DNA of 64,000 nucleotides from Dyadobacter sp. CY343 (GCF_021390335.1 NZ_JAJUXK010000001.1:372001-436000); one strand, 5' to 3'; shown: positions 45,122 through 54,219, counted from the stretch's first letter. Program-made: numbers and translations. Notes: generated from the letters alone by a model not told the origin.

Positions 45122-46287
45122 ATTTTACTTAACTCTTTTTCAAGAAAATCAATTAGGCTGATAATCTTGACATTGTGACTTGTAATGTAAGTGTCACTTC
45201 CCGGCGTGATGATAAATTTATATGCAGGATCTAAATCCTCAGTACAACTTATAAAACCTCGGGAGACTGTGGGAGCATTACTCAACTTAATCTCGATACA
45301 TGCGACCGGCGTAATTCCTCTGACCAAAATCAGATCACACTCGGCTCCGGTCTGGGTCCTGTAAAAGAACATATTAATGTCATGTTGAGCCCGTTGATAA
45401 ATTTGCTCAATAACATATCCTTCCCAGGAAGCACCGACTCCCGGATGTCCTGACAGCTCTTCCGCATTAGGGATATTCAGTAGCCGGTGCAGAATGCCAG
45501 TGTCACGAACATATACTTTGGGGGATTTAATCAATCTTTTTTTAGCGTTTACGAACCAGGGTTGAAGGCGTTTGACCATATATCCGCCCTCTAAAAAACT
45601 TACGTACCGCAAAACAGTTGGAGCACTAACCCCAAGAGACCTCGCGAAGATTTCAGCATTCCATAGATTGCCATTCGAATGAGCAAGCATGTTCCAGAAA
45701 TTACGTAAGGTTGTCGGCACCAGCTCCACACTAAAAAGGTGCGCTAAGTCTCTTTCCGCATAACTTCGAATGAAATCGTCCAGCCATTTGGTGGCTTCCT
45801 TGTCATTTCCGGAAAGTAAAGCCTCCGGAAATCCACCTCTGAACCAATGGTCACGCATCGGGATTTCATCAGGCAGTTCCGGTAATCCGATTGGGGTTAA
45901 TTCAATATAGGAGATTCTGCCGGCAAGCGATTCCGAAACGCCCTTGATCAGGGCAGGTGAAGCAGAACCCAAAACAATAAATCTTCCTGGCGTTCGCTCG
46001 GCGTCTATCAATGGCCGTAGTAGTGAAAATAGTTCTGGTTGTAATTGGATCTCATCAATAATCACGCAGTTTGCGCTCTGATTTTCAAGAAAAGTGTAGG
46101 GATCGCTCAGTTTCACCTGGTCCCTTGGGTTTTCTATATCAAGATATGTGAAGGATTTTTTACTTGAAGTCGCAAGGCTTTTTGCCAGTGTGGTTTTCCC
46201 GACCTGCCTCGGACCAAGAATTGCAACCGCCGGCGTCTTCGCCAGCCGCTCCTCAATTATAGATTGGATAATGCGATTTACCATCAT
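45118..46287 (-). CDS. AAA ATPase with DUF4143 domain
   Basis: A 389-residue cytoplasmic protein from the ATG at 46287 (an upstream TTG lies inside a palindrome and is unlikely; another ATG is at 46284). It has Walker A GPRQVGKTT near 25-33, Walker B CVIIDEIQ near 74-81, a sensor-like FIVLGSASP, and a C-terminal DUF4143 region. That region ends in a PD-(D/E)XK-like pattern: GAECDLILV then CIEIK. Such proteins are common and of unproven function; some are suspected of defence or toxin roles. A perfect 43-base palindrome sits at its 5' side. Confidence 0.88.
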   Translation of the reverse strand: MMVNRIIQSIIEERLAKTPAVAILGPRQVGKTTLAKSLATSSKKSFTYLDIENPRDQVKLSDPYTFLENQSANCVIIDEIQLQPELFSLLRPLIDAERTPGRFIVLGSASPALIKGVSESLAGRISYIELTPIGLPELPDEIPMRDHWFRGGFPEALLSGNDKEATKWLDDFIRSYAERDLAHLFSVELVPTTLRNFWNMLAHSNGNLWNAEIFARSLGVSAPTVLRYVSFLEGGYMVKRLQPWFVNAKKRLIKSPKVYVRDTGILHRLLNIPNAEELSGHPGVGASWEGYVIEQIYQRAQHDINMFFYRTQTGAECDLILVRGITPVACIEIKLSNAPTVSRGFISCTEDLDPAYKFIITPGSDTYITSHNVKIISLIDFLEKELSKI

Positions 46288-46300
46288 GCAATCTAAGTAA

Positions 46301-46343
46301 TAACCTAGTAAATCCAAAGTATAACTTTGGATTTACTAGGTTA
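46301..46343. promoter_or_regulatory. Perfect 43-bp palindrome before the DUF4143 ATPase gene
   Basis: Two 20-base arms (46301-46320 and 46324-46343) with a 3-base spacer are fully complementary. The palindrome covers the patatin stop codon and lies 14 bases before the ATPase start. It lacks a T run on the minus strand, so it looks more like an operator or translational hairpin than a plain terminator. Confidence 0.7.
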
Positions 46344-47108
46344 ATTAATTGTTAGATCTCTGTTGGTCGGGTTTTCCAATAGTTTAGTCGTATAGACATA
46401 CCCTACTTCAAAAAGCGCTTTCGCTTTCTTGAAATCAAAAATCCCAAACCGGTTCAAGGCGGGTGGTTCTATCATAAGGTTGCATTTTTTGAAGCGCTCG
46501 CGGTTTTTGGCGTGCATGGCCAGGATCAGACTTCTGTATACGATCTCGGTAGTTGTTTTTAAAGGTTTGTCGAGACTGAATGGATTGCAGTGACTACCGA
46601 TAATAATATCCGCTTCGCCCTCCATATGCTCGACGGGCAGATTGTTTAATACCCCGCCGTCGACCATATCGCGGCCATTTATCTGAATAGGACTAAAAAG
46701 TCCGGGAATGCAACAGGAGGCCAGCAGCGGCAATGCAAGGTCGCCGCTGCTGTATAGTACAGTCTCACCCGAAACGATATCGGTCGCATTCAGTACTAAC
46801 GGAATTTTCAGGGATTCGAAGGAATTTTCAGGAATATACTGGCAGATCACCGTTTCAATCCGCTTCATTTGCAGCAAGCCGGTCGCTCCGAAACCTGGTC
46901 TTAAATAGGGATAAAAGCTGGTCTGAATAATTTTTTCGAGCACTTCTTCCGGCTGGTATCCGTAAGCTACCATCGCCCCGACGAATGCGCCGGAGCTCGT
47001 AGCACTGATCACATCGGGCTTGATACCTTTTTCAAACAAAGCCTGAATAACCCCTAAATGCGCAATTCCACGCGCGCCGCCTCCCGATAGTACCAGACCG
47101 ATTTTCAT
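46341..47108 (-). CDS. Patatin-like phospholipase
   Basis: A 255-residue protein of the bacterial patatin/RssA-like group. The oxyanion-hole segment is SGGGARGIAHLG (8-19) and the catalytic Asp lies in MVDGGVLNNLPV near 150. The nucleophile elbow reads ATSSG (36-40, candidate Ser38) rather than the usual GTSxG, a Gly-to-Ala change that needs checking. These enzymes hydrolyse lipids or acyl groups. The start is one base from the stop of the upstream MBL hydrolase (47110), so the two are probably co-expressed. Confidence 0.85.
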   Translation of the reverse strand: MKIGLVLSGGGARGIAHLGVIQALFEKGIKPDVISATSSGAFVGAMVAYGYQPEEVLEKIIQTSFYPYLRPGFGATGLLQMKRIETVICQYIPENSFESLKIPLVLNATDIVSGETVLYSSGDLALPLLASCCIPGLFSPIQINGRDMVDGGVLNNLPVEHMEGEADIIIGSHCNPFSLDKPLKTTTEIVYRSLILAMHAKNRERFKKCNLMIEPPALNRFGIFDFKKAKALFEVGYVYTTKLLENPTNRDLTIN

Positions 47109-47109
47109 T

Positions 47110-47955
47110 TTAGCTTCTGATAAAATCGCTTAATTTACCCCGTTCCTTTATCCGTATTCCTTTTTCTGTCTGTTCCACGATCGCCGCTTCGTATATCGGA
47201 TCATGTTCGAAAATGAGAATATGATTTCCATCGGCCGCATCTTGAAGCAGAGCCTGTTTTTCGTCCATCGTTTGCAGCGGGCGCATATCATAGCTCATAA
47301 TCCAGGGGAGCGGAATGTGAAATGAAGAGGGAAGCAGATCAGCTACGTAAATGATCTTTTGATCTTTATAAGTGATCACGGGCAGCATCATTTGCTCAGT
47401 ATGCCCATTTACGTACAAAAAATCCATTGAACCAAAAGGGGAAACATTGTCCTGAATAAATTTCAATTGTCCCGATTCTTGCAGAGGAAGTATATTTTCC
47501 TTTAAAAAAGAAGCTTTTTCTCTCGGATTTGGATTGACCGCCCATTCCCAATGCGCCTCATTCGACCAGTAAGTTGCATTCGGGAAAGTGGGTACCAGGC
47601 GAGCTTGGTCCTGAAAACGCACCGCGCCGCCGACGTGATCAAAATGCAGGTGGGTTAATAGTACATCGGTAATATCCCCCGGCGCAAATCCTTTTTTCTG
47701 AATAGAAGAAATCAGCGTCGCGTCGCCGTGCAGGTCATAGTGCCCGAAGAACTTCGCGTCCTGCTTGTCGCCCATCCCGGTGTCGATCAAAATCAGCTTT
47801 TCCCCATCCTCAATCAGCAGGCAGCGCATTGCCCACGAGCAGAGGTTTTTCTCGTCAGCTGGATTTTGTTTGTTCCAGAGTGATTTCGGGACTACGCCAA
47901 ACATCGCGCCTCCGTCGAGTTTAAAAAAGCCGGTATCGATGATGTGGATATTCAT
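47110..47955 (-). CDS. MBL-fold metallo-hydrolase
   Basis: A 281-residue metallo-beta-lactamase-fold hydrolase. The metal motif THLHFDHVGG (His102, His104, Asp106, His107) is intact; YVNGHTEQM and FEHDP supply further metal ligands. Subfamily resembles quorum-quenching-type or lactonase-type MBL proteins of about 280 residues, but substrate cannot be told. It forms a two- or three-gene minus-strand group with patatin and perhaps the DUF4143 ATPase. It diverges from the GH92 gene with an 80-base shared upstream region. Confidence 0.88.
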   Translation of the reverse strand: MNIHIIDTGFFKLDGGAMFGVVPKSLWNKQNPADEKNLCSWAMRCLLIEDGEKLILIDTGMGDKQDAKFFGHYDLHGDATLISSIQKKGFAPGDITDVLLTHLHFDHVGGAVRFQDQARLVPTFPNATYWSNEAHWEWAVNPNPREKASFLKENILPLQESGQLKFIQDNVSPFGSMDFLYVNGHTEQMMLPVITYKDQKIIYVADLLPSSFHIPLPWIMSYDMRPLQTMDEKQALLQDAADGNHILIFEHDPIYEAAIVEQTEKGIRIKERGKLSDFIRS

Positions 47956-48035
47956 ATATGGAGCAGAATATGATGTTCGTCCAACATAGCATTATTTTCT
48001 CGATCTTCCGACTTTGAAAGCCAATAAGCCTGACT

Positions 48036-50354
48036 ATGCAATATAAATTTATCTCCTTTTTTACCCTTTTTACATTCGCTGCGATCATTTGTCCAGCCGT
48101 TTTTGCTCAAAAAATGCCTGTTCAATACGTTGAAACGCGGATTGGCACAGCTCCGTCTACAACTGAAAGCGCGCAGGCACATAGTGAAGCGGGCAGCGAA
48201 CTTAAAGGCCAAACCATACCGGCAGTCGGAGTACCGAACGGGATGACGCAATGGACGCCCCAAACGCGATCGACGGAGACCAAATGCATTGCACCTTACT
48301 ATTATACAGATCAGAAATTCCAGGGATTTCGGGGTACGCACTGGCTCAATGGTTCCTGCGTGCAGGATTACGGCACGCTCACGATCATGCCGGTTTCGGG
48401 CGAACTGGTGACGAATTCGGAATTGCGGGCGAGTACTTTTTCACACGAAAAAGAGCGCAGCGCGCCAAACTATTACGGGGCTTACCTTGAAGATGAAAAA
48501 ATAGATGCAGAAGTTACAGCAACTGCCAGGGCCGCGGTAATGCGCTTTCGTTTTGAAAGTGGCAGTGAATCTTTCGTGATTATTGAGCCGAATAGCGACG
48601 AGGGACAGGGTTCTGTGGAGATCTTTCCTGAAAAGGGAGAAGTGGTAGGTTACAATCCCGTACACCGGATTTACCAGGGCACCGGGGAGCCGGCTGGTTT
48701 CAGCGGGTATTTTGTAATGCAGTTTGATAAAAAGATCGTTCAGTCGGGTGTGTGGCTGGAAGATACTTTGAGCCCGATGGGAAGAGTAATGTCGGGGAAA
48801 GGAAATCGTGAAAAGCTGGGTGCGTATGTGGGTTTTGGTGAGGGGGTACAAACGGTCACGGTTAAGATCGGGACTTCCTTTACCAGTCTGGAAGGAGCGA
48901 GGCGAAACCTGGAAAAGGAGATCGGGAACAAGGACTTTGAAACAATAAAAATCTCGACGGAGAAAATATGGAACGAGGCGCTTGGGAAAGTGGAGGTAAA
49001 AGGTAGTGAAGATGATAAAAAGCTGTTTTACAGCGCATTGTATCGTACCAAACTTGCGCCGAGGCTTTTCTCTGACGCTGACGGTCAATATCCTTCTTTC
49101 GCAGGCGGCACGCCGCTGCAAAAAGCAGACGGTTTTGACTACTACTGCGATTTTAGTTTGTGGGACACTTTTCGCGGAGCAATGCCGCTCGGCATCTTGC
49201 TGGAACCGGTAAAAGCCGGCGATATGATACAGTCGCTTGTAAAAAAAGCCGAGCAGGGCGGCTGGATGCCTATTTTTCCATGCTGGAACCATTATACTGC
49301 GGCTATGGTAGGCGACCATGCAATGTCGGTGGTGGCTGATGCTTACAGTAAAAATGTCCGCAACTTCGATTTGAACTCGGCTTATCAATCACTGCGCAAA
49401 AATGCATTTGAAGTAAACACGGATGCGAAGAGCTATGCGTCGGGAATGGGCAGGAGAGCGCTGGATTCTTATCTTAAATACCATTACGTGCCCCTGGAAG
49501 ACAGTGTTCCGCTGGCTTTTCACAAACGCGAGCAGGTTTCACGGACGCTGGAATACGCTTACGACGACTTTTGTCTTTCGTTACTGGCTGCTGCAACCGG
49601 CAATACCAGCGACGCACAGCAGCTGCGGAAACGCGCATTGAATTACAAAAACGTGATCGATCCGGGCACAGGTTATGCGCGCGGACGGTATGCGGACGGC
49701 CAGTGGATCGCAGATTTCGACCCGTTTGCAAAACGCGCCAGCTTTATTACCGAAGGCTCCCCTGCGCAATATACCTGGTTTGTGCCGCAGGATATAGCAG
49801 GTTTACAAGCGTTAATAGGTGGAAAAAAGGCATTTATTGATAAACTTGATACACTTTTTAATCACGGACACTACTGGCACGGAAACGAACCGAACCACCA
49901 GATTGCGTACCTGTACGCATTCGCCGGACAGCCCTGGAAAACGCAGCAGTGGACGCGGAAGATCATCCGTGATGAATACGACACCGGTATGGGCGGACTG
50001 AGCGGTAATGAAGATGGAGGGCAAATGTCGGCGTGGCTTGCTTTCAGTATGATGGGCTTTTATCCGGTTACGCCAGGTATAGAACAGTACGTGATCGGCA
50101 GCCCGGTTTTTGAGGAAATTACGATCAGGGGTACGAAGGGAAGTAAATTTAGTATTGTAGCAAATGGCGTGTCGGATAATGCGCCTTATATTCAGTCGGC
50201 GACTTTGAATGGTAAACCCTTCAACCGCAGTTATCTTACCCATCAGGAAATCGTAAAAGGAGGGAAGCTGGTTTTACAAATGGGACCCAAACCTAATACG
50301 AAGTGGGCAACGGAACCTGTGAGCGCGCCTTTTTCACTTTCCAGCATTAAGTAA
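48036..50354 (+). CDS. GH92 alpha-mannosidase-like glycosidase
   Basis: A 772-residue exported enzyme with a signal peptide ending VFAQ (about 25). The N-terminal beta-sandwich begins YVETRIGTAP and contains FRGTHWLNGSC; the (alpha/alpha)6 domain includes GDHAMSVVADAY, and the catalytic-region segment GNEDGGQMSAW at about 656-666 holds the family's Glu/Asp residues. GH92 enzymes are calcium-dependent exo-alpha-mannosidases acting on N-glycans and fungal or yeast mannan. Location is likely periplasm or surface. It is not accompanied by a SusCD pair here. Confidence 0.93.
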   Translation: MQYKFISFFTLFTFAAIICPAVFAQKMPVQYVETRIGTAPSTTESAQAHSEAGSELKGQTIPAVGVPNGMTQWTPQTRSTETKCIAPYYYTDQKFQGFRGTHWLNGSCVQDYGTLTIMPVSGELVTNSELRASTFSHEKERSAPNYYGAYLEDEKIDAEVTATARAAVMRFRFESGSESFVIIEPNSDEGQGSVEIFPEKGEVVGYNPVHRIYQGTGEPAGFSGYFVMQFDKKIVQSGVWLEDTLSPMGRVMSGKGNREKLGAYVGFGEGVQTVTVKIGTSFTSLEGARRNLEKEIGNKDFETIKISTEKIWNEALGKVEVKGSEDDKKLFYSALYRTKLAPRLFSDADGQYPSFAGGTPLQKADGFDYYCDFSLWDTFRGAMPLGILLEPVKAGDMIQSLVKKAEQGGWMPIFPCWNHYTAAMVGDHAMSVVADAYSKNVRNFDLNSAYQSLRKNAFEVNTDAKSYASGMGRRALDSYLKYHYVPLEDSVPLAFHKREQVSRTLEYAYDDFCLSLLAAATGNTSDAQQLRKRALNYKNVIDPGTGYARGRYADGQWIADFDPFAKRASFITEGSPAQYTWFVPQDIAGLQALIGGKKAFIDKLDTLFNHGHYWHGNEPNHQIAYLYAFAGQPWKTQQWTRKIIRDEYDTGMGGLSGNEDGGQMSAWLAFSMMGFYPVTPGIEQYVIGSPVFEEITIRGTKGSKFSIVANGVSDNAPYIQSATLNGKPFNRSYLTHQEIVKGGKLVLQMGPKPNTKWATEPVSAPFSLSSIK

Positions 50355-50515
50355 CAAACAGATGTTGTGCTACTGGGAAGATGTAAAGTAATAATTGGAT
50401 TAAACGCTTGTGATAGAAATATTCTTTTGAGTTGATACTAATACGCAAGAGATAATTTCTTAATATTAAAAATAACAGTATCTCATTTGACACAGCTTTA
50501 TTTTACCTTGACCTG

Positions 50516-51664
50516 ATGAACCGCAGAAACTTCTTCGAAAAAGCAATTCCCGCCAGTTTTGCATTAGGCACGATCGTGTCTGCCTGTGCACCTAAAACGC
50601 AGCTGCAATATCCTGACAAACATTTTCACATCAGTCGGGGCTACCACCAGATTCCCAAGCTCCGGCTTTCGATGGACAGGATCGTGAAGGAAACAGTGGG
50701 CTTGCGGCCTTTTCGGGCTTCGGGGCCGAGGCTTGACGTGGAGCAGCTGGGTAGCAAAACGCTGGTTCATAACTACGGGCACGGCGGAAGCGGCTGGTCG
50801 CTTTCTTGGGGAACAGGTAATATCGCGCGCAACAATGTACTCAAAACGGGAGAAAAGAAAGTGGCGGTGATCGGCTGTGGAACCGTAGGCATTGCTACTG
50901 CCAGACTCTTGCAGGAAAGTGGATGCGAAGTGACAATTTATACCAAAGATGTACCGCCTAATATTACCAGCAACCTGGCGACAGGTACCTGGTCGCCGGC
51001 ATCGCGGGTTTGTGATAAAAATGTGGCTAAGCCGGAATTTAAGACGATTTGGGAAGAAGCGACGCGCTTTTCGCACCGGCGTTTTCAGTTTTTGTTAGGT
51101 ATGAATGACATTGCCTGCTGGGCAGAGGAATACAGCGTTTTTCACCAGGCACCTGTTTATACGCCGGGCGCAGGCGGGGAGGATTTTGAAATAGAAGGTT
51201 TGCTGCCGGAACGCGTAAGGCTGGACAAAAAAGAGCACCCTTTTAGAGCGGAATATGTGACGCGGCGCTCGAATATCATGTTCAATATCCCGACTTACCT
51301 TCGTCACCAGTTGCAGGACTTCACGATGTTTGGCGGGAAAGTGAAGATCCAGGAAATTAAAAAACTGGAAGATATTGACGCATTACCCGAGAAAGTTGTG
51401 GTCAATTGTATGGGACTTGGCGCCAAGCCGGTTTTCAATGACGAAGAGCTGACACCCGTTTCCGGCCAGCTTTCGTGCCTTATTCCCCAAAGTGATATCA
51501 ACTACAAACTCTACACCCAGGGAGCCAATTTTATTTCAAGAAAAGACGGTATTTACATTGGAAGCAACGGGATTGTGGGCAACTGGGACACGACGCCCAA
51601 CAAAGAGCAGACTGAAAAAACGGTCGGTATCCTGATGAAGATTATGGAAGAAATGAAAGGTTAA
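50516..51664 (+). CDS. DAO-type FAD oxidoreductase with permuted domain order, Tat lipoprotein
   Basis: A 382-residue protein with a Tat-like RRNFF start and a lipobox ending SAC (Cys24). The order of D-amino-acid-oxidase elements is unusual. Segments that lie near the C-terminus of classical DAO come first here: GLRPFR at 62-67 and HNYGHGGSGWSLSWG at 85-99. The FAD-binding Rossmann strand KVAVIGCGTVG (about 115-125) and NLATGTWSP come next. The DAO centre VVNCMGLGAK and GNWDTT at 355-360 follow, and the protein ends where classical DAO would continue into GxRPxR. This is a circular permutation by inspection. It would oxidise an amino-acid-like substrate outside the cytoplasm; the substrate is unknown. 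Confidence 0.85.
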   Translation: MNRRNFFEKAIPASFALGTIVSACAPKTQLQYPDKHFHISRGYHQIPKLRLSMDRIVKETVGLRPFRASGPRLDVEQLGSKTLVHNYGHGGSGWSLSWGTGNIARNNVLKTGEKKVAVIGCGTVGIATARLLQESGCEVTIYTKDVPPNITSNLATGTWSPASRVCDKNVAKPEFKTIWEEATRFSHRRFQFLLGMNDIACWAEEYSVFHQAPVYTPGAGGEDFEIEGLLPERVRLDKKEHPFRAEYVTRRSNIMFNIPTYLRHQLQDFTMFGGKVKIQEIKKLEDIDALPEKVVVNCMGLGAKPVFNDEELTPVSGQLSCLIPQSDINYKLYTQGANFISRKDGIYIGSNGIVGNWDTTPNKEQTEKTVGILMKIMEEMKG

Positions 51665-51674
51665 CGAGCCCGTC

Positions 51675-51857
51675 CTAGTCTTCTTTCAGGTGGTATCTTC
51701 TTCTGATCTCATTGATCAGGAATTTTTTGTGCTGCGTAAAACTTTCCGGGTGCATCGTTTGAAAAATGCTGCTCCACTCTTCAAAACGTGCCGCATCGGC
51801 CTTTTTGAAGGCATTTACGTCAATCTTTTTCGTGATCAGATACTCTTCGAAGTCCAT
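51675..51857 (-). CDS. Small conserved-looking protein, function unknown
   Basis: A 60-residue charged protein with helical pattern ([20 protein letters not shown], then [20 protein letters not shown], ending [11 protein letters not shown]). It has no signal peptide or metal motif. The ATG is 44 bases from the divergent threonine aldolase start, and the stop lies 10 bases from the convergent DAO-like gene, so it fills its gap well. The composition is coding-like and it resembles short Cytophagales proteins I have seen, but I cannot name a family. Confidence 0.7.
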   Translation of the reverse strand: MDFEEYLITKKIDVNAFKKADAARFEEWSSIFQTMHPESFTQHKKFLINEIRRRYHLKED

Positions 51858-51901
51858 ATTTCGTATTTTGAATGCAATATATCGGTTTAAATGTATTCAT
51901 A

Positions 51902-52915
51902 ATGAAAATTGACTTACGCAGTGATACCGTTACGAAACCGACCCGGGAAATGCAGGAGGCAATGTGGGAAGCCACCGTGGGCGACGATGTAATGGGCGAC
52001 GATCCTACCGTCAATGCATTGCAGGAAAAGGCTGCGGAGCTTTTTGGAATGGAAGATGCACTGTTCTGCGCTTCGGGAACGATGACTAACCAGCTGGCTA
52101 TCAAATTTCATACCCAGCCAGGCAGCGACGTGATCTGCGACAAATATTCGCATATATATCTGTACGAAGGCGGCGGCATTATGCTCAATTCGCTTTCGTC
52201 GGTGAAGCTGCTGGATGGTGACAAAGGCAGGCTCACTGCAAGTCAGGTAGCGGCTGCTATTAGTCCGGAGCACGATATTCACTCCACGGTAACCCGCCTG
52301 GTTTCACTGGAAAATACCATGAACAAAGGGGGCGGAAGCTATTATGATTTTGACGAAATAAAGGCGATCAGGCAGGTTTGTAACGAAAAGGGTATTCCCC
52401 TTCACCTCGACGGAGCCAGATTGTTTAATGCATTGGTAGAAACCGGCGAGACGCCGCGTCAGTTTGGGGAAGTTTTTGATAGTATCAGTATTTGTTTGTC
52501 CAAGGGACTTGGTTGTCCGATAGGTTCGCTGTTGCTCGGATCAAAAGAAACGATCAGTAAGGCCCGCCGTTTCCGGAAATCAATGGGTGGGGGCTGGCGG
52601 CAGGCCGGTTTTTTGGCGGCGGCAGGTATTTATGCATTGGACCACCACGTGAAGAGGTTGAAGGAAGACCATGCACGCGCAAGAGAAATCGGGAAGATAT
52701 TCGAAGTAAAAGCCGAAGTGGAAGCTGTATTCCCCGTTGATACCAATATCGTGATCATCAGGTTAGCGGACGGGATCTCAGAAGTTGAATATGTGCAAAA
52801 ACTCGCGGAGCTCGGGATACTTGCTGTTACTTTTGGGCGAGGCCTGGTCCGTTTTGTAACCCACCTGGATTTCAACGATTCACATCTGGAGCAGCTTCAA
52901 AAAAGTATAGCCTGA
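51902..52915 (+). CDS. ltaE: Low-specificity L-threonine aldolase
   Basis: A 337-residue PLP enzyme cleaving L-threonine and allo-threonine to glycine and acetaldehyde. The ATG at 51902 is chosen because [14 protein letters not shown] is the family's start; 10 extra upstream residues do not fit. Landmarks: [44 protein letters not shown] at 167-173, and the PLP lysine K201 in [12 protein letters not shown]. The stop codon is inside a hairpin shared with the convergent DUF1398 gene. Confidence 0.95.
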   Translation: MKIDLRSDTVTKPTREMQEAMWEATVGDDVMGDDPTVNALQEKAAELFGMEDALFCASGTMTNQLAIKFHTQPGSDVICDKYSHIYLYEGGGIMLNSLSSVKLLDGDKGRLTASQVAAAISPEHDIHSTVTRLVSLENTMNKGGGSYYDFDEIKAIRQVCNEKGIPLHLDGARLFNALVETGETPRQFGEVFDSISICLSKGLGCPIGSLLLGSKETISKARRFRKSMGGGWRQAGFLAAAGIYALDHHVKRLKEDHARAREIGKIFEVKAEVEAVFPVDTNIVIIRLADGISEVEYVQKLAELGILAVTFGRGLVRFVTHLDFNDSHLEQLQKSIA

Positions 52916-52939
52916 GCGATAACGCCCCAGGCTATACTT
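52903..52939. terminator. Bidirectional terminator overlapping both convergent stop codons
   Basis: A perfect 12-bp stem (52903-52914 with 52928-52939) and 13-base loop. The left arm contains the last codons of ltaE and the right arm the end of the DUF1398 gene, so terminator and coding sequence are superimposed. Confidence 0.75.
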
Positions 52940-53333
52940 CCGGAATAGACTCTTCATATTCATACTCAGAGTTCGGCCCCTGATAAATAATCGTCATGCC
53001 CATAAGGTCGGCGACGTAGGTGTGAATGCCTGCTGCGCCGATCTCCCTTAAGAAAGTCTGATAGTCAATTTCGCCGTCCTGACTTCTCTTGATCGCTTTT
53101 TTCACCTCTTCGAGTTCAAAAGCTTCTGCGCATTCAAATTCGGGATAGTCGCCTGGGATATGCAGCTTGTCGCCATTTTTGGCAGTATAGGTACGCGCAT
53201 GATCTCTCACGCGGATCTCATAATTATCTACCCCGATCGCTTTCAGGTTTTTTGCAAAATGAGGATAAGGCTGTCCTTTCGACCGCTCCTCTGCTGTCCT
53301 GATCAATTCTTCTGTCAATTCTATCATTTCCAT
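52932..53333 (-). CDS. DUF1398 family protein
   Basis: A 133-residue cytoplasmic protein of the DUF1398 (YbcV-like) family: an N-terminal helix, PYPHFAKNLKAIGVDNYEI near 22-41, EFECAEAFELEEVKKAI, GEIDYQTFLREIGAAGIHTYVADL, and a terminal MTIIYQGPNSEYEYEE. Function is unknown in all members I know of. It is convergent with ltaE. No operon partner is evident; the next gene upstream on the same strand is 74 bases away. Confidence 0.85.
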   Translation of the reverse strand: MEMIELTEELIRTAEERSKGQPYPHFAKNLKAIGVDNYEIRVRDHARTYTAKNGDKLHIPGDYPEFECAEAFELEEVKKAIKRSQDGEIDYQTFLREIGAAGIHTYVADLMGMTIIYQGPNSEYEYEESIPEV

Positions 53334-53407
53334 AGCTGTGTCATTTTAAAGCAAAGCCGTTAAATAGCTGTGCCAGCGCGTTTTTTCGATGTTTTTAACT
53401 TAAATTA

Positions 53408-54100
53408 CTATCCTATGCGCAACGAATTGATCGAACATACCCACTCGTCTCTGCTGCATACTTCACATTTGTGCGTACCTGGTTGCAACTTTTCGGTGTG
53501 CCCGCAAAAGCCGCAGGAATGATAACCCGCATTCAATATCGTCTTGCTTTTCTTATAATACAACTCCGGCAGGAGCGGCAAGCCGTATTTTACTTCCTGG
53601 TCCTGATAGAAGAAAATGCTCACTTCACCCGAAGGTTCCAGATAAGCTTTACGGATCTGTCCAAGATGTTCAATACTTTTTGACCGTAATTCCGAGAAAA
53701 ATTCGTCCTGGGCGAGTGTCTCTTTTTTGAATTCAGAAGTTGAAAACTTGCCTTCGTGAATCAGACAGACCGTTTTTCCTTCAATCAGTTTCTCAAAAAA
53801 TTTACTCTTTCCTGTAAGCCAGGTCACTACCCGGTATAATAATATAATCGTCGCAAAAACTACCAATGCAGGCAGAATACCCACATCTTCATAAAACATC
53901 GGATCACCCGCAGCAGATCCCAGCGCGATAATAATGACCGTTTCGAAAATGGAAAGCTGCCTTACACCCCGTTTTCCGGTTATACGGAGCGCGATCAGCA
54001 AAAAGACAAACATGACGGTTGAGCGCACCAGCACCTCAACAAGAAAAATGGGAGGAAGCTCATTAAGCAATACCCGTTCCCATTCCAGAATGTCTTTCAT
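53408..54100 (-). CDS. DUF421 membrane protein with C-terminal zinc-ribbon-like tail
   Basis: A 230-residue YetF/YcaP-type protein. Three hydrophobic segments (about 18-40, 47-66, 70-92) are followed by the soluble DUF421 domain (FFEKLIEGKTVCLIHEGKF, FSELRSKSIEHLGQIRKAYLEPSG). The last 40 residues add an extra Cys cluster: C196-x2-C199, C212-x2-C215 and C222, a zinc-ribbon arrangement I do not associate with typical DUF421 proteins. DUF421 proteins are linked to spore and envelope phenotypes in Bacillus but have no known activity. Confidence 0.85.
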   Translation of the reverse strand: MKDILEWERVLLNELPPIFLVEVLVRSTVMFVFLLIALRITGKRGVRQLSIFETVIIIALGSAAGDPMFYEDVGILPALVVFATIILLYRVVTWLTGKSKFFEKLIEGKTVCLIHEGKFSTSEFKKETLAQDEFFSELRSKSIEHLGQIRKAYLEPSGEVSIFFYQDQEVKYGLPLLPELYYKKSKTILNAGYHSCGFCGHTEKLQPGTHKCEVCSRDEWVCSINSLRIG

Positions 54101-54219
54101 GCAGTATGTAGATTAGTTGATAGGTTCGGGCAAAATGAAAAAGATGTCACATTATTCCAAATGGATAACGTAACATCTTCTCCACTATTTAATTGAATAT
54201 AGTGTGAATAAACGCACAG

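Noticed and set aside
48441..49388. 315-residue minus-strand open frame inside the GH92 gene
   Set aside because: Antisense shadow of GH92 with no domain pattern or start context.
54141..54179. Terminator for the small acidic protein gene
   Set aside because: AAGATGTCAC/GTAACATCTT arms match with a mismatch and a 19-base loop, and there is no T run; too weak to annotate.
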